NCBI GenBank assembly: GCA_017445015.1
Contig: JAFSVL010000012.1
Span: forward strand, 1 to 56,480
Origin: Bacteroidales bacterium
GTDB lineage: Bacteria > Bacteroidota > Bacteroidia > Bacteroidales > UBA932
DNA: 56,480 nt
Reading direction: 5' to 3'
Shown: one piece after another, positions 43,137-51,782 of the stretch
Position numbering within the stretch: the stretch's first letter is position 1
Layout: each line of letters begins with the position of its first letter
The notes under the pieces: model-generated
The model's database searches: none
Told to the model about the DNA's origin: nothing
What the model saw: the letters and a program-made list of their open reading frames with translations, nothing else
Translations under genes and position numbers: made by a program

Positions 43137-45228
43137 GAGGATTTACATTTCAGCGATTGTGTTTTTGACGGCCGTTTCCGCCCTGGCGGGGGAGAGGCTT
43201 TCCAACGGACGGGTGAGTGTCGCCGTCGATGACTCCGGTTGCCTTACCGAACTGCGCAACCTGGAGACCGGTACCGGATATGCAGGAGGCGCGGCGCTCT
43301 GGAGACTCTATTTCGACACCCCAGACCAGCGGGAGGTGCAGGTGGACGGCGCCCTCATGAAACCGGAAATTTCCTGCGACGGGACTTCCATCCTCCTGCA
43401 TTATCCCAACATGCGGGCGGACGGCAGGGTGGATGGGGACCTCGCCTTCAGCATGACCCTGAGCATTTCGCTGGAAGACGACCTCGTGCGCTTCGGCGTG
43501 CAGCTTTCCAATGCCCAGCCCCATACGGTCATCCGCGAACTGCAATACCCGCTGGTGGGCGACCTGCCCCTTGGGAAGGGGTACAGGCTCATGACGACCA
43601 CGGGCGGCGGAATGCTGTATGACGACGTGAAGAAACGGATCGCGGATGCCGGTATCAAAAACCCGTACATGACCCCCGCCCAGCATTATCGCCAGATGCC
43701 GCTGGTGTACCCGGAAGGGGCGGTCTCTGCCAACTGTTTCGCTTTGATTTCGGAGAAGGAGGGACTTTATTTCGGAAGCCATGATCCCGCTCTGGTGAAT
43801 ACCGGGCACGGACTCCGTGTCTATCCCTCGGCAGCAGGTGTCTTTGACCGTCTTGAATGTGGTATTTATAAGTATCCGTCCTGCCTATGCGGGGAAACCT
43901 GGGAATGCAAGGCCAACGTCATCGCTCCCTACAGCGGCGACTGGACCGTGACCTCCAGGATTTACCGCGCCTGGGTCAATACGGCCTGGTGGGACCGCCA
44001 GATTCCGCCTCAGTGGGTGAGAACGATGAAAAGCTGGCAGCGCATCATCTTCCGTCACCAGTACGGCGAGCAGTTTTTTACTTACGCTGACCTGCCGGGC
44101 CGGATACTGGAGGTAGAAAAAAGTGTCGGCAGTGACGCGGTCCTGGTATTCGGATGGTGGAAGGCAGGAATGGACAATGGCAATCCCGATTATTTCCCCG
44201 ACGATTCCCAAGGGGGATTCGAGGCCCTGCAGGATGCCATTACCCGGTATGAGAAGGAGGGCGGCCGGGCGGCCCTGTACTTTAACGGAAAACTGATAGA
44301 CCGGGAAAGCGGTTTCTACAAAAACGGGAGGGCAAAAGGAATTACGGTGACCGACAATACCGGCGCTGAAACGACAGAGCACTATAAGTTTACCTCTTTC
44401 GGCTCTTTCCTCGGACAGTATAATTACCGGTCTTTCGCCGTAGCGGATACCCGCAGGCCGCAATGGATTTCGCTGATGAAAGCATGGTGTGACATGGCCC
44501 ACGCCCTCGGCGCATCGAGCGTTTTCTACGACCAGATGGGTGCGGTTGACCGGGGTGCCGTAAACTGGGACCTTTCCGGGGAATTCCCGATTCCCGACCT
44601 TGCCCCGCTTACCGCGAAGGGCGATGCCATGAAACAGTGCCGGGATTACCTCCATTCGCATTATCCGGGTATGGCGCTGGGGTCCGAACATATAACGGAT
44701 TACCTGTCGATGTATGTGGACTATTCGCATGGCGACGGCCTGCTGGATTTCATCGACTGGTTCCGCTATACCTTCCCCGAGATGATCCTGAGCGACCGCC
44801 GTATCCGGGATGACAACGACATAGAACGCCGGGTGAACCTGACGGTTCTCAAGGGCCTGCGCAACGATATAGAGATTTTCCGCTGCCGCGGACTTATCGA
44901 CCAGACGCCCCGTTATCAGGCCTATCTGGCCAGGGTGAATGCCATCAAGGAGCGCTATCCCGATCTTTTGCTGGAGGGCCGCTTTGCCTACAAGGATTTC
45001 TTCTCATGCAGCAATCCTTCCGTGGAGGCGCGCTGTTTTGAGGGCGGGAACCGTATTGCCGTCGTCCTCACCTGCGAAGAGGCCTCAAGGCAGAAGACCC
45101 GTTTAAGTGTCCCCGGCTACCGTTATGTCGAGTGTTCCACACTGGGCGGGGCTTCAGTTTCCCGGGACGGGCTTCGGGTATCGCTGGACCGTCATGCGCT
45201 CGCCGTATTAATATTTGAGAAAATATGA
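43129..45228 (+). CDS. Secreted glycoside hydrolase-like protein (DUF6259-like)
   Basis: 699 residues from the ATG at 43129 (overlaps the previous stop; an ATG two codons upstream is also possible). Signal peptide YISAIVFLTAVSALAG. An N-terminal beta-sandwich (LSNGRVSVAVDDSGCLTELRN, about residues 18-280) precedes a TIM-barrel-like region (RTMKSWQRIIFRHQYGEQFF; VFGWWKAGMDNGNPDYFPD; ALGASSVFYDQMG; GSEHITDYLSMYVDYSH; DFIDWFRYTFPEMI) with many aromatic and acidic residues as in glycoside hydrolases. The overall layout resembles the DUF6259 family of predicted glycosidases as I recall it. Substrate unknown. Confidence 0.66.
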   Translation: MIKRIYISAIVFLTAVSALAGERLSNGRVSVAVDDSGCLTELRNLETGTGYAGGAALWRLYFDTPDQREVQVDGALMKPEISCDGTSILLHYPNMRADGRVDGDLAFSMTLSISLEDDLVRFGVQLSNAQPHTVIRELQYPLVGDLPLGKGYRLMTTTGGGMLYDDVKKRIADAGIKNPYMTPAQHYRQMPLVYPEGAVSANCFALISEKEGLYFGSHDPALVNTGHGLRVYPSAAGVFDRLECGIYKYPSCLCGETWECKANVIAPYSGDWTVTSRIYRAWVNTAWWDRQIPPQWVRTMKSWQRIIFRHQYGEQFFTYADLPGRILEVEKSVGSDAVLVFGWWKAGMDNGNPDYFPDDSQGGFEALQDAITRYEKEGGRAALYFNGKLIDRESGFYKNGRAKGITVTDNTGAETTEHYKFTSFGSFLGQYNYRSFAVADTRRPQWISLMKAWCDMAHALGASSVFYDQMGAVDRGAVNWDLSGEFPIPDLAPLTAKGDAMKQCRDYLHSHYPGMALGSEHITDYLSMYVDYSHGDGLLDFIDWFRYTFPEMILSDRRIRDDNDIERRVNLTVLKGLRNDIEIFRCRGLIDQTPRYQAYLARVNAIKERYPDLLLEGRFAYKDFFSCSNPSVEARCFEGGNRIAVVLTCEEASRQKTRLSVPGYRYVECSTLGGASVSRDGLRVSLDRHALAVLIFEKI

Positions 45229-47039
45229 AATCGTTTATACCCGGAATCTGCATGGCTGTAATTTGCTGTGCACTTTTGGCGTCTTCATGTTCGACACCGT
45301 CCCTGCGGGTGCGCACCGTTTACAGTGACGGCCGTGTGAGCGAAGAGATTGTGCCTCTCAGATGCTGCCGCAGCCACCTTGAATACCGGCTCTCTTCATC
45401 CGGACTGGCCGGAATCGACACCCTTACCGTGGTCCCCGACTTTGCCCGGGCCGTGGAGGGAGACGAGGGCTTCTTTATGAATTCCCAGGGACATATCACT
45501 TATTTCCTTCCCGGACGCAGGGATACCACCGTATGGCTTTATCAGCGTCATCCCATAGCCCTTGAAGGTATAAAGACGCCGTCCGGCTGCTATGCCGCCG
45601 TTTTTCAGTCATACCGGTGGAACCTGCGCAGCCGCATAGATGTGCGGGGCGGAGAGTATGTGCAGTCTTTCGATTATATCCTTCGCGATACCGCTCCTTC
45701 TGAGGATCTGGTCCTGCAGTATTGGCCCTTGAAGGGCGCGGACGCTTCGTATAGCGGGATTGCAAGGCTGTACAGGCGGCTCTTCGTCGAGAACAATCCG
45801 GAAATGGTGCCGCTGCGCGAGAGAGTGAAATCCCGCCCTCTGCTCAAATATGCGCTCGAGAGCCCCGAAATCCGAATACGCCAGGCATGGAAACCGCTTC
45901 CTACCCCCGTACCCCACCAGACCCGTGAAAACGAACCTCCGGTCAGGGTGAAGGTGACTTTCAACCGGGTGTGCGACATCGTGGACGCCCTTGCAGAGGC
46001 TGGCGTCGACAGTGCCCAGCTGACACTGGTGGGATGGAACCTCAAGGGGCATGACGGACGTTACCCTACCGTGTTCCCCCCGGAACCCGGCCTTGGAGGG
46101 GAGGCGGACCTGAAGCATCTCATATCCTATGCCCAGGGGAAAGGTTTTCAGATTGTCCCTCACATCTGCACCGGCGACGCCTACAAGGTTTCCGAGGACT
46201 GGGACCCTGCGGATATCGCCAAACTTCCCTCCGGTGAGCTTGACAGCAGTTATGTATATGGTTCCGGCAGGATGTTTAAGATCTGCCCGGAGGTATCGTA
46301 TCGCAAGTACGTGCAGAAAATCAACGACTCCCTCCGTGTTTACGGCTTCCGGGGAATCGAATACAACGATGTCTATTCGATCGTGGCGCCGGTTACATGC
46401 TGCGATCCCGCACATCCACTTGATTTTGCCGCCGCGGCCCGCTATGACAGGCTCATCCTCAAGGACGGTTCTGACAAGATAGGAGGCATAGGTTCCGAGG
46501 GCGGTTACGACCATGTGGCCCCTGTACTGGATTTCTGCCTGTACGCATCTACGGGCGGGCTTACCAAATTGTCTTTCGACAAGCTGAGGGACGCCCATGT
46601 TCCCGTCTGGCATATAATATATAACGGCTATATCTATTCCTGCCCTTTCAGCGAGGTCGTGAATTATTCCACCAAGGCTCCGGATATTTCGATGAAGATG
46701 CAGGAATACGGCTGCCATCCCACTTTCTATTTCCATGCCGCCCACCGGGACGATGCAAAGAACTGGATCGGGAACCATCAGACCGACCTTTACTGCGGTA
46801 CGCAGGAGGAACTGGAACAATCCGTCAAGGCCATCAGGCAGGGGTACGACTATCTGCGGGAATACGGATATATACAATATCTTCGTTTTGACGACCATTG
46901 CGAAGTTGCGGACAGCGTTTTCCGCTCCAGGTTTTCAGACGGCACCCGTACCTATTGCAATTATTCATGCAGTCCGGTCGGCGTGGACGGCATCATTGTT
47001 GGAGCAAAAGACTGGGTAATCGTGAAAGGAAAGAAATGA
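45225..47039 (+). CDS. Lipoprotein, TIM-barrel glycosidase-like (DUF5696-like)
   Basis: 604 residues; lipobox LLASSC (Cys22). N-terminal beta-rich part, then a barrel with the recognisable LVGWNLKGHDGRYPTVFPPE and PGLGGEADLKHLISYAQGKG segments (about residues 267-305), HICTGDAYK, GFRGIEYNDVYSI (about 380-392) and IYNGYIYSCPFSEVVNY. These fit the DUF5696 group of predicted glycosidases as I remember it; candidate acids are the E/D in IEYNDVYS. Coupled to its neighbours by ATGA overlaps. It probably acts on glycan released in the periplasm or on the surface. Confidence 0.63.
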   Translation: MKSFIPGICMAVICCALLASSCSTPSLRVRTVYSDGRVSEEIVPLRCCRSHLEYRLSSSGLAGIDTLTVVPDFARAVEGDEGFFMNSQGHITYFLPGRRDTTVWLYQRHPIALEGIKTPSGCYAAVFQSYRWNLRSRIDVRGGEYVQSFDYILRDTAPSEDLVLQYWPLKGADASYSGIARLYRRLFVENNPEMVPLRERVKSRPLLKYALESPEIRIRQAWKPLPTPVPHQTRENEPPVRVKVTFNRVCDIVDALAEAGVDSAQLTLVGWNLKGHDGRYPTVFPPEPGLGGEADLKHLISYAQGKGFQIVPHICTGDAYKVSEDWDPADIAKLPSGELDSSYVYGSGRMFKICPEVSYRKYVQKINDSLRVYGFRGIEYNDVYSIVAPVTCCDPAHPLDFAAAARYDRLILKDGSDKIGGIGSEGGYDHVAPVLDFCLYASTGGLTKLSFDKLRDAHVPVWHIIYNGYIYSCPFSEVVNYSTKAPDISMKMQEYGCHPTFYFHAAHRDDAKNWIGNHQTDLYCGTQEELEQSVKAIRQGYDYLREYGYIQYLRFDDHCEVADSVFRSRFSDGTRTYCNYSCSPVGVDGIIVGAKDWVIVKGKK

Positions 47040-48229
47040 AAAGACGTGTTTTTACGATAATACTTTTTCTTGCCGGCCTAGTTGCGGCCGCCCAGACCCT
47101 GCCGGCCTGGCAGAAGGGATATTTTGACATCCATCACATCGCTATCGGGAAGGGCGAATGCCAGTTCCTGATTTTCCCGGACGGGACCACCATGATGATA
47201 GACTGCGGGGATATGACCGGAGTCGGCCGCGGCTGGGCGCACAGCAGGGCCCTGCCGGATTCCACCCTGTCGCCCACGCAGTGGGCCGCCCGCTATGTGG
47301 ATGCTTTCTCCCCGACGCCCGGGCGCATTGATTATTTTGCCCTTTCGCATTTCCACGCAGACCACATGGGGCATCCGTCCGCATCCCGCCCGGGCCCTTA
47401 CGGATACCGCCTCTGCGGGATAACGGAACTGGGCGAATATGAGAAAATCGGCACTTTCGTGGACAGGGGATATCCTTCCTACGATTTTCCTTCCGTGGAG
47501 CGGGTGGAGAGCCAGTGCGGGATGATGAAGGATTACAAACTTTTCATCGCCCGGCAGGTCAATGTATGCGGGGCGAAGGCTGAGCGTTTCGAGGTCGGCT
47601 CCCGCAAACAATTCGGCACGAAGGAGGGGAAATGGGATTTCGAGGTGTGGAACGTGGCCTCGGGCCTTATGCTGACGGCGGGAGGCAGGAAGACCAGGCC
47701 CATGTACAAAGAGACGGAGAATCCCGACAAGTTCGATGAAAACATGTTCTCTCACGTACTGCTTTTCCGCTACGGCGATTTCAAATATTTCAGCGGAGGC
47801 GACCTTTGCGGCAGCCGGGGTTCGGCTTTCGGCCGCGATTACGAATCCCAGGTTGCCCCGCTTGTCGCTCCCTGCAATGTCCTCAAGGCGAACCATCACG
47901 GCTACCGGGATGCCACGAATCCCAATTTCCTCTGGCAGATGGCCCCCGACGTCATCGTCGTGGACGCGGTGGAAGCCTCGCATCCCAGGCTGGAGACCGC
48001 TGCGCGGATAGCGGATCCCATGTATCCTGGCAAAAGACAACTCTATGCCACTTCCGAGGCGGGGCGCGCCAAGATGGGCGAGGACGCATGGCCCGTGGTG
48101 AAGGGCGTAGGACACATCGTTATCCGCGTGTACGAAGGCGGCGGTTCATACCAGGTTTTTGTGCTCGACGCCACCTCCGGGGACTATCCTTTGATGCATC
48201 AGTCTGAAATTTTTATGTCACGCCGATGA
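47036..48229 (+). CDS. Secreted metallo-beta-lactamase-fold hydrolase
   Basis: 397 residues from the ATG at 47036 (ATGA overlap); signal peptide FTIILFLAGLVAAAQ. The metallo-beta-lactamase fold is shown by FDIHHIAIGKGECQFLIFPDG, the metal motif LSHFHADHMGHP (about residues 102-113), FSGGDLCG (about 251-258), and KANHHGYRD (about 284-292). This arrangement is close to ComEC-type MBL domains and related phosphodiesterases. In a PUL it may hydrolyse a phosphodiester, ester or sulfate-like bond; which one is not visible. Unusual companion for a SusC/SusD system. Confidence 0.78.
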   Translation: MKRRVFTIILFLAGLVAAAQTLPAWQKGYFDIHHIAIGKGECQFLIFPDGTTMMIDCGDMTGVGRGWAHSRALPDSTLSPTQWAARYVDAFSPTPGRIDYFALSHFHADHMGHPSASRPGPYGYRLCGITELGEYEKIGTFVDRGYPSYDFPSVERVESQCGMMKDYKLFIARQVNVCGAKAERFEVGSRKQFGTKEGKWDFEVWNVASGLMLTAGGRKTRPMYKETENPDKFDENMFSHVLLFRYGDFKYFSGGDLCGSRGSAFGRDYESQVAPLVAPCNVLKANHHGYRDATNPNFLWQMAPDVIVVDAVEASHPRLETAARIADPMYPGKRQLYATSEAGRAKMGEDAWPVVKGVGHIVIRVYEGGGSYQVFVLDATSGDYPLMHQSEIFMSRR

Positions 48230-50568
48230 CCAGACACTTTTTATCCCTGCTGGCCGCGGTTTTGATGCCGGCCCTGCTTCCCGCCCGTGACGTGAACCTT
48301 GCCGGGGATTACCATGCAAAGGCCGACGGCAGCGTCAAGGTGACGCAGAAACTCCAGAAGGCCATTGATGACGTGTCCCGCAGCGGCGGAGGCCGCGTCA
48401 CCCTCTCCGGAGGAACGTTCCTGTCCGGTCCCGTGCAGCTCAGGGACGGTGTGGAACTTCACATCGCGTCCGGGGCGAGGCTCCTGGCTTCGGATGAACT
48501 TTCAGATTATACCGATCCGCAGTTCAGGCATGTCAGCACCGATGCCCTGCCGCGTCGGCGCAGCGCCGCCCTGATCTGGGCGGACGAGGCGAAGCATATT
48601 GCCATCACCGGGCCCGGCACCATCGACGGGAACGGAGCGTCACACGTCCGGCCGAAAACCGGTTCCGGCTGGAAAGGCTGGCCGTACGAGCGCATTACGG
48701 CGCCCCGCGAATCCCTGCCCCGGCTTGTGTTTTTCGCAGGCTGCAGCGATGTCGCCGTATCCGGAATCCATGTGACTAACCTGCCCGCAGGATGGTGTTT
48801 CTGGGTGCATGACTGCGACAGGGTGCGCTTCGACGGCTGCACGATCCTTGCCGACGTGCGCTATCCCAATAATGACGGAATCCATATCAACTGCTCCCGG
48901 GACGTGCATGTAAGCAATTGCAACATCGAAACCGGTGACGACTGCATTGTGCTCCGTGCCAACAGCCGCTCCCTGAAGGAAAACAAACCCTGCGAACGCG
49001 TGACGGTCACGAACTGCAGCCTGCGGAGCTGGTCTTCTGCGGTGCGTATCGGCTGGGTGAATGACGGGACGATCCGCAACTGCACGCTTTCCAACCTGGT
49101 CATCCACGACTCTTCCGACGGAATAGGCTGCTATCTTCCGCTGATGAAATATATCCGGTCCAGCAACGATTACGGCCGCGAGTCCACCCTGGTCGAGAAT
49201 ATCCGGGTTTCCAATGTGGTGATGGACGAGGTTTACGGGAACCCCGTGTACTTCAAGGTCCCGCAACATGACCCGGAGGTGCATGTGGCGGGTTTCCGTA
49301 ACATCCGCTTCAGCAATGTGGCGGCCAGGGCCCTGTGCAAGCCTTTTCTCAGTCCTGTGGCGCGCGGGGGCGTAAGCTTTGACGGATGTGTTTTTGAAAA
49401 ATGTTCCCCGGAGGAGTTTCCGGGGGATCCCAGGCGTCACGGATACGTCCTCGGGGCCAGGGCGGACTACTACGTCTGTGCGTACGTCTGGCCTTCCTGC
49501 CATGACGATTCGCTGGCCCGCAAATGGATATGGCCTGCCGGAGAGGGGGAGTGGGAGGTCATACGCAGGGGGAACCCGCGTTTCGAAGGGCATTACCAGC
49601 CCCGCACCCCGCTGCTGGGCTACGGACATGACGATGACCCGGAGGTGGTGGAACAGTGGATTCAGACCGCCCTGTCCCACGGCGTGAACACCTTCATCTA
49701 TGACTGGTACTGGTTCCGTGACCCTGACGGCTACAGCGGCCCCTTCCTCGAAGCCGCCCTCGACAAGGGCTTCCTCGGCGCGCCGTCCAACCGGAAGATG
49801 AATTTCTACATCATGTATGCGAACCATTTCGTGAAATACAGTTACTGGAATTATCACAAATGGGGCGCGGATGCGGACGGCCTGCTCTTCGACCCGCGCA
49901 TCGGCATGGAAGACTGGAAAAAAATCGTGCATCGCGTCATCGGGCAGTATTTCTCCCTCCCGAACTACGTCAAGATCGACGGCTGCCCCGTATTTGCCAT
50001 GTTCAATGCCGATATCTTCCGGCAGGGCTTCTCTTCCGACGAAGAGGCTTCCGCGGCGATGGAGTATTTCCGTCAGGAAGTCCGGAGGGCGGGTTTCCCG
50101 GGGCTTCACCTGCAACTTACGCCGGGTGCGGGAAGCGACCCTTCGCCTGCCCGGCAGGAAAGGACGAAAGAAAACATCCGCCTGCTCGGGATCAACAGCA
50201 TCGCCTTTTATAACATGGGCGGGTTCAATTGCGATTATGCGCTGCACTGCGAGAATTCCCTGCGCATGCGTGAAAATACGGCCTCTGCCTACGGTATCCC
50301 GGTTTTCCCGACCGTCTCGATCGGCTGGGACGACACGCCGAGATTCCCGCAGAAGGGTGCGGACCAGGTGACCCGTTTCCACAATACCCCTGAGGTATTT
50401 GCCGCTTACCTCGGGACGGCCCGGGATTATGCGGATTCGCACCGCGCCACCCAGCCTCCTTTCGTCATGATCAATGCGTGGAACGAGTGGGTGGAGGGTA
50501 GTTACCTGCTTCCGGACAAGGTGCACGGATACGGCTATCTCGATGCCGTTAAAAAAGTCTTCGAATGA
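48226..50568 (+). CDS. GH28-like beta-helix fused to WbsX (GH99-like) domain
   Basis: 780 residues with signal peptide FLSLLAAVLMPALLPA. Residues about 25-405 are a GH28-type right-handed beta-helix: LQKAIDDVSRSGGGRVTLSGG, GTIDGNG, PNNDGIHINCSRDVHVSN (about 214-231) and ETGDDCIVLRA (about 235-245), retaining the N-D and D-D of polygalacturonases. The third GH28 motif (GHG) is replaced by SWSSAVRIGW, so classic polygalacturonase activity is doubtful. From about residue 412 begins a WbsX/GH99-like domain: ADYYVCAYVWPSCHDD, GYGHDDDPEVVEQWIQTAL, TFIYDWYWF, CPVFAMFNADIF and MINAWNEWVEGSYLLPD. Domains of this kind are related to endo-mannosidase-type GH99. The fused enzyme may process a mannose- or rhamnose-containing branched glycan. 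Confidence 0.76.
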   Translation: MTRHFLSLLAAVLMPALLPARDVNLAGDYHAKADGSVKVTQKLQKAIDDVSRSGGGRVTLSGGTFLSGPVQLRDGVELHIASGARLLASDELSDYTDPQFRHVSTDALPRRRSAALIWADEAKHIAITGPGTIDGNGASHVRPKTGSGWKGWPYERITAPRESLPRLVFFAGCSDVAVSGIHVTNLPAGWCFWVHDCDRVRFDGCTILADVRYPNNDGIHINCSRDVHVSNCNIETGDDCIVLRANSRSLKENKPCERVTVTNCSLRSWSSAVRIGWVNDGTIRNCTLSNLVIHDSSDGIGCYLPLMKYIRSSNDYGRESTLVENIRVSNVVMDEVYGNPVYFKVPQHDPEVHVAGFRNIRFSNVAARALCKPFLSPVARGGVSFDGCVFEKCSPEEFPGDPRRHGYVLGARADYYVCAYVWPSCHDDSLARKWIWPAGEGEWEVIRRGNPRFEGHYQPRTPLLGYGHDDDPEVVEQWIQTALSHGVNTFIYDWYWFRDPDGYSGPFLEAALDKGFLGAPSNRKMNFYIMYANHFVKYSYWNYHKWGADADGLLFDPRIGMEDWKKIVHRVIGQYFSLPNYVKIDGCPVFAMFNADIFRQGFSSDEEASAAMEYFRQEVRRAGFPGLHLQLTPGAGSDPSPARQERTKENIRLLGINSIAFYNMGGFNCDYALHCENSLRMRENTASAYGIPVFPTVSIGWDDTPRFPQKGADQVTRFHNTPEVFAAYLGTARDYADSHRATQPPFVMINAWNEWVEGSYLLPDKVHGYGYLDAVKKVFE

Positions 50569-51782
50569 AACGTATGCTGCTGCTCGTCCTTGCGCTCGCT
50601 TCCGTCCTGGCCGGACGGGCGCAGGACTGCGATTCCCTCCGCGGGATTTTCCGTGTTTACGGGATCCCCTCCGGCATGGCGGATACCCCCGCGCCTGCGG
50701 GATACAAGCCGGTGTATATCAGCCATTACGGCCGTCACGGCAGCCGGTTTCATGGGGATCCGGCTCTCGTTCTCGGCCCGAGGGACAGCCTCCTGGCCGC
50801 CCGCGGCCGGGGAACCCTCACCGCACTGGGGGAAGCCATGCTCTCGCGTCTGGAAGCTGTCGCGGCGGCAAGTGACGGGCTCTGGTATGAACTTACCGCC
50901 ATCGGCGAAAGGGAGCACCGGGAGATTGCCGGGCGTATGGTCAGGCGTTTCGCTCCCGTATTCCGGTCCGGGAAAAGGATAGACGCTTTCAGCAGCATAC
51001 GTACGCGCTGCCTTGTAAGTATGGGCTGTGCCGCGTCGGAGATATCGGCCCGGGTCCCCGGCATCCGGATTTACCTGCATACCGGGAAAAAGTATCTCCC
51101 GCTCCTTAAAAACGAGACCCTGCTCCCGGAGGCCCGGCGCTGGTTCAATCCGCGCATTGCGGCGCTGACGGATTCGCTGGGAGACTGGACGGCCTGTCTG
51201 CGCCGGCTCTACACGGATGCACCCGGTGAGGGCCGGGCCGCCACGGCCCTTGCCATCAATTTCTGGAACAGCTGGGCGGAGGCGCCCTGCATCGACGGCG
51301 AAGGCTTTGAAATCCTGGACTGGCTCAGTATCGATGAACTGCGTGCCCTGGGGCGCAGCGCGGATATGAACCTTCCGCTGAAATGCCTGCGCTCGGACCG
51401 CTTCGGCCAGGCGCGGGTGGAGTCGCAGCGCGCCCTGCTGACAGATATGACGGAAAGGGCTGACGATGCGCTTTCCCGCGGCGATATCGCGGCCACGCTG
51501 CGCTACGGCCATGATGCGAACCTTGTCGGGCTGGCGGGGCTGATGAATCTCTGCGGATTTGAAGGGGTGTATTCCCTGGACCGTTTCCCGGATCCTCGCT
51601 GGCGTTCCGCCGACAGGATTCCCATGGCATCCAACCTGCAATTGGTCTTTTACAGGAAACCTTCATCCGGCAGCGTCCTGGTCAAATTTTTGTATAACGA
51701 GAGGGAGGTGCTCCTCTCCGGCCTGGCGGCAGTGACCGGGCCATACTACGACTGGGCCGAGGTCAAAACATATTGGAAATGA
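50565..51782 (+). CDS. MINPP-like histidine acid phosphatase
   Basis: 405 residues; signal peptide MLLLVLALASVLAGRAQ (no lipobox). Catalytic start ISHYGRHGSRF (about residues 52-62) and proton donor RYGHDANLVGLAGLMNL (about 313-329). Distantly paralogous to the lipoprotein at 21510, sharing RHG-x-R and an H-D motif and the ending YY-x-W-x-x-x-K-x-Y. Sits inside the PUL, coupled by ATGA to the GH28-WbsX gene and to the double EEP gene, which implies removal of phosphomonoesters from the imported or surface-bound substrate. Confidence 0.8.
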   Translation: MKRMLLLVLALASVLAGRAQDCDSLRGIFRVYGIPSGMADTPAPAGYKPVYISHYGRHGSRFHGDPALVLGPRDSLLAARGRGTLTALGEAMLSRLEAVAAASDGLWYELTAIGEREHREIAGRMVRRFAPVFRSGKRIDAFSSIRTRCLVSMGCAASEISARVPGIRIYLHTGKKYLPLLKNETLLPEARRWFNPRIAALTDSLGDWTACLRRLYTDAPGEGRAATALAINFWNSWAEAPCIDGEGFEILDWLSIDELRALGRSADMNLPLKCLRSDRFGQARVESQRALLTDMTERADDALSRGDIAATLRYGHDANLVGLAGLMNLCGFEGVYSLDRFPDPRWRSADRIPMASNLQLVFYRKPSSGSVLVKFLYNEREVLLSGLAAVTGPYYDWAEVKTYWK

